NCBI GenBank assembly: GCA_964496245.1
Contig: CAZBZG010000197.1
Span: 1-9,058 of the forward strand
DNA length: 9,058 bases
From: CAZBZG01 sp964496245
Lineage (GTDB): Bacteria > Planctomycetota > SZUA-567
Reading direction: 5' to 3'
The first letter of the stretch is position 1. Every line of letters begins with the position of its first letter. Below the pieces are notes generated by a model that worked only from the letters and a program-made list of their open reading frames with translations, was not told the origin of the DNA and did not search any database. Below, piece by piece: positions 6,271 through 9,058 of the stretch. The position numbers and the translations under genes are program-made.

Positions 6271-6808
6271 CGGCCTCCCTTTCCTCTGGCATGAGCTTCT
6301 CGGGCATGAGTTCGTCCGGTGTCAGTCCCTTTGGCGCGAGCGAGGACTCGACCTCGGCCGGTTCCACAGACGGCGGCAGCGCATCCGGCCGCCGCCAGCC
6401 CCAGACCCCTTGGCTGCGTTCCACATGCACCTCGACCGTGACCCTGCGGTCGTCCTGGATGAGCTTGACCTCCACATCCCGGCCAGGCGTCAGGTTCCGG
6501 ACGAGACGTATCATGGATTCGGGATTGTGCGCCGTATGCCCGTCCACGCGCAGAAGGATGGCGCCCGGCTTGATGCCGGCTCGATCGGCAGGCCCGCCGG
6601 GGGCCACGCGCGTGACCAACATGCGCGGCACGCCGCGCGCACCGAGATCGCTGAAGAAGTGATCGCCCTGGAGCATGCGCACGTAGAAGCCGAGCGTACT
6701 GTCCCCCATGGGCGCGACCGGGCGGGTATGCTTGCCGTACTGGCAGCCTGCCGCGAGCAGGCACAGGCCGAGCCACGGCATGACCGTGGCTGAGACGCGT
6801 CTATCCAT
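6251..6808 (-). CDS. PDZ-domain lipoprotein encoded within the T2SS operon
   Basis: A 185-residue predicted lipoprotein, not a standard gsp gene. A basic start (MDRR) and hydrophobic run end in LLAAGC, with lipidation expected at C22. Q23 follows, so there is no inner-membrane Asp+2 signal by the E. coli rule. Residues 58-130 form a PDZ domain (VTRVAPGGPADRAGIKPGAI, then LLRVDGHTAHNPESM). HtrA catalytic residues and a protease domain are absent. The tail (146-185) is acidic and carries pentapeptide repeats LTPDE, LMPEK and LMPEE. GGGGAG overlaps the gspI stop four bases before the ATG. The gene is wedged between gspI and gspG, overlapping gspG by 20 bases, so it is very likely co-expressed. 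Possible roles are a secretin pilotin, a GspC-like bridge or a substrate adaptor; all are inference. Confidence 0.85.
   Translation of the reverse strand: MDRRVSATVMPWLGLCLLAAGCQYGKHTRPVAPMGDSTLGFYVRMLQGDHFFSDLGARGVPRMLVTRVAPGGPADRAGIKPGAILLRVDGHTAHNPESMIRLVRNLTPGRDVEVKLIQDDRRVTVEVHVERSQGVWGWRRPDALPPSVEPAEVESSLAPKGLTPDELMPEKLMPEEREADAGKTR
6284..6328 (-). repeat. Three 15-base tandem repeats encoding an LxPE pentapeptide
   Basis: Three adjacent 15-base units (6284-6298, 6299-6313, 6314-6328) encode LMPEE, LMPEK and LTPDE at the acidic C-terminus of the PDZ lipoprotein. The two downstream units differ at few positions; the third is more diverged. They sit immediately before the gspG ribosome binding site. 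Confidence 0.75.
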
Positions 6809-6817
6809 GAATCTCCC

Positions 6818-7372
6818 CTATTCTTTCTGTTGCGCCTGCTTCCTGGGCAGCGTGCGATCCGCCTGGAGCGTCTCCAGCACCACCCGGCGCTCGCCGCCGG
6901 GCGCCGTGAAGACCACAGTCAGGTTGAGCCGGACCAGGCCCTTGCCGCCGTCCTCCGCCGGACGCGTCTCGAGCTGCCAGGTGAAGCCGGGGGCGTGCTC
7001 GAACGTGCCGCGCTCCGGCTGTTGGAGCCGTTCGTCCCCGAGCGTCAGCTCCTCCAGCTTGCTCTCCGCGAGCAGGGCCGCGCGCGCGTACTTGCCCGTG
7101 ATGTCCGCGACCCGCGCGCTCTGCGCGAGCAGGCAGCAGACCGCGCCAAAGGACACGCCCACGATGGCCGTGGCCACCATGACCTCCAGAAGCGTGAATC
7201 CCCTGCATGTGCGTCTCTCTGAGACTGTAGCACGTCCAGCGGGCAAATCTCCCGCAACCAACTGATGCAGTGTTGGCTGGACATGTGGGGTGCCATGCCC
7301 ACCCAAGGGTGGGCCTGGCACCCGACATCCGCCGGTTTCCCTGCTACGGTCTCGTCTCTTGTGCCGGCTCAT
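6818..7372 (-). CDS. gspI: GspI, type II secretion minor pseudopilin (start uncertain, long leader)
   Basis: A minor pseudopilin expected to nucleate the tip complex with GspJ and GspK. The mature core is clear: CRG, then FTLLEVMVATAIVGVSFGAV (59-78), with Glu5 at residue 63 and the GspI motif LAESKLEEL (101-109). The mature length of 126 residues is normal. From ATG 7372, which overlaps the gspH stop as ATGA, the leader would be 58 residues, far longer than the usual 5-25. Residues 17-29 of it are encoded by a 36-base palindrome (7288-7323). The first residues, MSRHKRRDRSRE, resemble an ordinary basic leader, so an in-frame insertion may have stretched it. TTG 7240 would give a 16-residue leader, but its GGGAG is only two bases away. 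ATG 7208 is out of frame by one base. The 3' end abuts the PDZ lipoprotein. Confidence 0.88.
   Translation of the reverse strand: MSRHKRRDRSRETGGCRVPGPPLGGHGTPHVQPTLHQLVAGDLPAGRATVSERRTCRGFTLLEVMVATAIVGVSFGAVCCLLAQSARVADITGKYARAALLAESKLEELTLGDERLQQPERGTFEHAPGFTWQLETRPAEDGGKGLVRLNLTVVFTAPGGERRVVLETLQADRTLPRKQAQQKE
7288..7323. repeat. 36-base palindromic repeat inside the gspI leader region
   Basis: GGGTGCCATGCCCACCC (7288-7304) and GGGTGGGCCTGGCACCC (7307-7323) pair at 16 of 17 positions around a two-base loop, AA. Such a near-perfect long palindrome looks like a mobile or REP-like intergenic repeat rather than leader-peptide sequence. It differs from the repeats near gspC and gspK. It lies between the gspH stop and the gspI pseudopilin core and would form a strong hairpin in the mRNA. 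Confidence 0.88.
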
Positions 7373-7851
7373 CTCGTCACCGTCGTTCGTCCCGTGATCT
7401 CGTCCACCTGCACCTCCAGCCGCCGGCCCGTGCCGTCGCGGAACACGACCCGCGCCTTCGAAGCCGTGCCGTCGGGCCGGAAGACCAGATCCGCCCCGCC
7501 CGCGCCAGCGCTGCCGGACGCGCCCACGGCCTGGACGCGCACGCCGTCCGGCAGCCTACGCCGGAGCAACGAGGACCCCAGCGCCTCCCGGGCCTTTACG
7601 GGGCGTACGACCATGCGTCCCGCCGCGGGCTCCAGGATCAGGCCGTAGTCCCGGACCTCGGCCGCAGCCTTGGACCGGGCCAGGCGCGCCAGGCTGCAGA
7701 AATCCCGCGCCGCCTTGCGCACCCGCGCCCCGCCGATCTGGTCGGCCAGCCGCGGTGCAGCCACGGCCGTGATCACCGTGATCAGCATGACCACGATCAC
7801 GAGCTCGATCAGGGTAAACCCGCCGCAGGTCGCGCGCCGCGCGTCGATCAC
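7369..7851 (-). CDS. gspH: GspH, type II secretion minor pseudopilin
   Basis: A 160-residue minor pseudopilin of the tip complex. The leader MIDARRATCGG is followed by FTLIELVIVVMLITVITAVAA; cleavage would follow G11, and mature Glu5 is residue 16. The helix continues through RLADQIGGARVRKAARD. The C-terminal half carries the GspH pattern FRPDGTASKARVVF (124-137), then EITGRTTV (151-158), as in the family's beta-rich end. Start is GTG 7851, overlapping the upstream stop as GTGA, with a purine-rich AGGCG about nine bases or more upstream. It follows the coiled-coil gene and overlaps gspI by four bases. FimT/GspH-type proteins also occur in type IV pili, but the surrounding genes make T2SS the right context. 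Confidence 0.92.
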   Translation of the reverse strand: MIDARRATCGGFTLIELVIVVMLITVITAVAAPRLADQIGGARVRKAARDFCSLARLARSKAAAEVRDYGLILEPAAGRMVVRPVKAREALGSSLLRRRLPDGVRVQAVGASGSAGAGGADLVFRPDGTASKARVVFRDGTGRRLEVQVDEITGRTTVTR

Positions 7852-8246
7852 TCCGATGCCGCCTCGCCTTCGACCAGCCGGCGGCGGAACACGTACAGCC
7901 CCGAAGCCGTCTGGTTCTGGTACTCGAATCCCTTCTTGCCCATCTTGTCCAGCAGCTCGGCGAGCTTCTCCCGCTTGTTGCCGCCGTGGAAGGACTCCAG
8001 GCGATACTCCCAGGGCGACTGCACGAGCAGCGCCACGGACCGATTGAGCGCAACCTGCTCAGCCTGGATGGCCTTGAGCTGCGTCTGAAGATTCTTCACC
8101 TCTGCGCGCAGCTGACGGACTTCCTGGACGAGCAGCTCCTGCGGCCCCAGCGGCTTCGTCTTGCCGCCCTCCCCGCCCCGCGTGGCCCACACGCCCAGCA
8201 CGATACAGGCTACAGCAAGCGTTCCCATCGCCAGGTTCCTGCGCAT
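7848..8246 (-). CDS. Small membrane-anchored coiled-coil protein with DUF4177-like C-terminus
   Basis: A 132-residue protein that I do not recognise as any named Gsp component. A basic start (MRRNL) precedes one hydrophobic segment (about 6-21), either an inner-membrane anchor or uncleaved signal. A Gly/Lys linker follows, then a coiled coil at about 37-72 (ELLVQEVRQLRAEVKNLQTQ onward). The end (79-124) runs WEYRLESF, then KLAELLDKMGKKGFEYQNQ, then LYVFRRRLV. This resembles the small DUF4177 fold (Trp-Glu-Tyr opening, Leu-Gly-Gly-Trp-like turn, final strand with basic residues); the resemblance is from memory. ATG 8246 has AGGAGG six bases upstream. ATG 8252 overlaps the gspF stop but directly abuts that site. 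The gene lies between gspF and gspH and overlaps gspH by four bases, so it is likely part of the T2SS. Topology resembles GspM, which is present separately. Confidence 0.82.
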   Translation of the reverse strand: MRRNLAMGTLAVACIVLGVWATRGGEGGKTKPLGPQELLVQEVRQLRAEVKNLQTQLKAIQAEQVALNRSVALLVQSPWEYRLESFHGGNKREKLAELLDKMGKKGFEYQNQTASGLYVFRRRLVEGEAASE

Positions 8247-8248
8247 CC

Positions 8249-9058
8249 TCATCCTCCTGTGCTCATCTCAAAGACCGGCAGCAGCATGGCCATGACGATC
8301 AGGCCGATCACAACGCCCATGACCAGGATCATCAGGGGCTCCAGGATCTTGGTGAAGGACGTGACCACGTTACGCACGTCGCGGTTGTAGTTCACGGCCG
8401 CGCGGGAGAGCATGGGACCCACCTGGCCCGACTCCTCGCCCACGCGGATCATCTCCACCAGCTCTTCGGGGAAGGCCCCGGTCGCCTCCATGGTGTCGCT
8501 CAGCTTCTTGCCTTCCTTGACCGCGTCGAGGCTCTCGCCGATGGCGTTGCCCATGACCTCGTTGCCGGTGACGTTTCGCACGCACTGCAGGCTCGTCACC
8601 AGGTCCACCCCGCTCTCGAGCAGCGTGGCCAGGGTCTGGCTGAAGCGCGCGGTCGCCGCCTTGAGCGCCAGCGCGCCCAGGATGGGCACGCGCAGCAGCA
8701 ACCGGTCGAGCTCCAGGGCGCCGGCCTCGGTCTTGGCGTACTGCTTGAGCGCCACCCCACCGCCGGCCAGAGCGCCCAGGATGAGCCACCAGGAATCGTG
8801 GATCACGTCCGACACGCTCATGAGCAGCAGCGTGGGCGTGGGCAGGGCCGTGCCCATGTCTTCGAACATGGCGGCGAACTTGGGCACCACGAAGGCCATG
8901 AGAATGGCGAGCGATCCGCCCATGGCGAGCATCATAAACGCGGGATAGGTCAGCGCGCCTTTGATTTCGCTGCGGAGTTCCTCGGAGCTCTCCCGCATCA
9001 CCGCGAGCCGCTCGTACATGATCTCCAGCTGCCCGCTGGCCTCCCCGGCCGAGACCAT
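8249..9058 (-). CDS. gspF: GspF, type II secretion inner-membrane platform protein (5' end outside window)
   Basis: About 270 C-terminal residues of the polytopic platform protein that contacts the GspE ATPase. The window begins in the conserved end of the first T2SF domain (VSAGEASGQLEIMYERL). A membrane segment with conserved YP follows (ALTYPAFMMLAMGGSLAILM, about 36-55), and then a second one (about 93-104). The second T2SF domain holds LRVPILGAL, RFSQTLATLLESGVDL and a repeat of the signature, IRVGEESGQVGPML. The final membrane segment is EPLMILVMGVVIGLIVMAML. The two GE-SG signatures show the internal duplication typical of GspF. The Met at the window edge is internal. PilC of type IV pili is homologous, but gspC, G, K, L and M nearby favour T2SS. 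The stop lies two bases before the next gene's preferred start. Confidence 0.95.
   Translation of the reverse strand: MVSAGEASGQLEIMYERLAVMRESSEELRSEIKGALTYPAFMMLAMGGSLAILMAFVVPKFAAMFEDMGTALPTPTLLLMSVSDVIHDSWWLILGALAGGGVALKQYAKTEAGALELDRLLLRVPILGALALKAATARFSQTLATLLESGVDLVTSLQCVRNVTGNEVMGNAIGESLDAVKEGKKLSDTMEATGAFPEELVEMIRVGEESGQVGPMLSRAAVNYNRDVRNVVTSFTKILEPLMILVMGVVIGLIVMAMLLPVFEMSTGG
8253..8258 (-). promoter_or_regulatory. Shine-Dalgarno site deciding the start of the coiled-coil gene
   Basis: AGGAGG on the minus strand is six bases from ATG 8246 but immediately adjacent to ATG 8252. The spacing favours 8246. The site lies within the last codons of gspF. Confidence 0.7.

Noticed and set aside
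1..9058. Type IV pilus cluster instead of T2SS
   Set aside because: GspK, GspC with HR-PDZ, a GspG with the PLDPWGNPY and acidic calcium-site motifs, and the GspL/GspM pair are T2SS markers. No pilT, pilA or pilN-P-like gene is seen.
1..9058. CRISPR array, tRNA, rRNA or transposase genes
   Set aside because: No regularly spaced direct repeats, tRNA-like cloverleaf sequence, rRNA motifs or transposase-like frames were found on either strand.

Overview
The window holds most of one type II secretion system (T2SS, gsp) operon. All of it is read from the minus strand, so transcription runs from high to low coordinates. The DNA is GC-rich (roughly two thirds by eye) and the genes are tightly packed with 4-26 base overlaps. 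The organism is a Gram-negative (diderm) bacterium because a GspD secretin and a GspC with a periplasmic PDZ domain are encoded. Gene order, two non-canonical inserted genes and short palindromic intergenic repeats loosely suggest the PVC superphylum (Kiritimatiellota, Lentisphaerota or Planctomycetota) or a similar lineage. That placement is an impression, not a demonstration.

Layout in transcription order: gspF (9058-8249, 5' end outside the window); a small membrane-anchored coiled-coil protein with a DUF4177-like C-terminus (8246-7848); gspH (7851-7369); gspI (7372-6818, start uncertain); a PDZ-domain lipoprotein (6808-6251); gspG (6270-5833); gspJ (5858-5259); a 190-base gap with an inverted repeat; gspK (5068-3971); gspL (3974-2655); gspM (2664-2062); a 97-base gap with a 72-base palindromic element; gspC (1961-1068); a 194-base gap with a second, inverted copy of that element; and the 5' part of gspD (873 to below 1). 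No gene-free stretch exceeds 300 bases. No gspE or gspO lies in the window; gspE would be expected just upstream of gspF.

How the parts fit: GspF, GspL and GspM form the inner-membrane assembly platform. GspG is the major pseudopilin, and GspH, I, J and K are the minor pseudopilins that form the tip. GspC bridges the platform to the GspD outer-membrane secretin. The canonical order C-D-E-F-G-H-I-J-K-L-M is rearranged here to F-x-H-I-y-G-J-K-L-M-C-D, where x and y are extra genes.

The most unusual points are the two extra genes (x = coiled-coil/DUF4177-like, y = PDZ lipoprotein), at least three kinds of palindromic repeat at four junctions (one apparently inside the gspI leader), a secretin that seems to have one N-domain fewer than textbook GspD, and a cysteine pair next to the GspG calcium-site region. 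None of these amounts to a wholly new system. The window is best read as a divergent T2SS with lineage-specific accessory parts.
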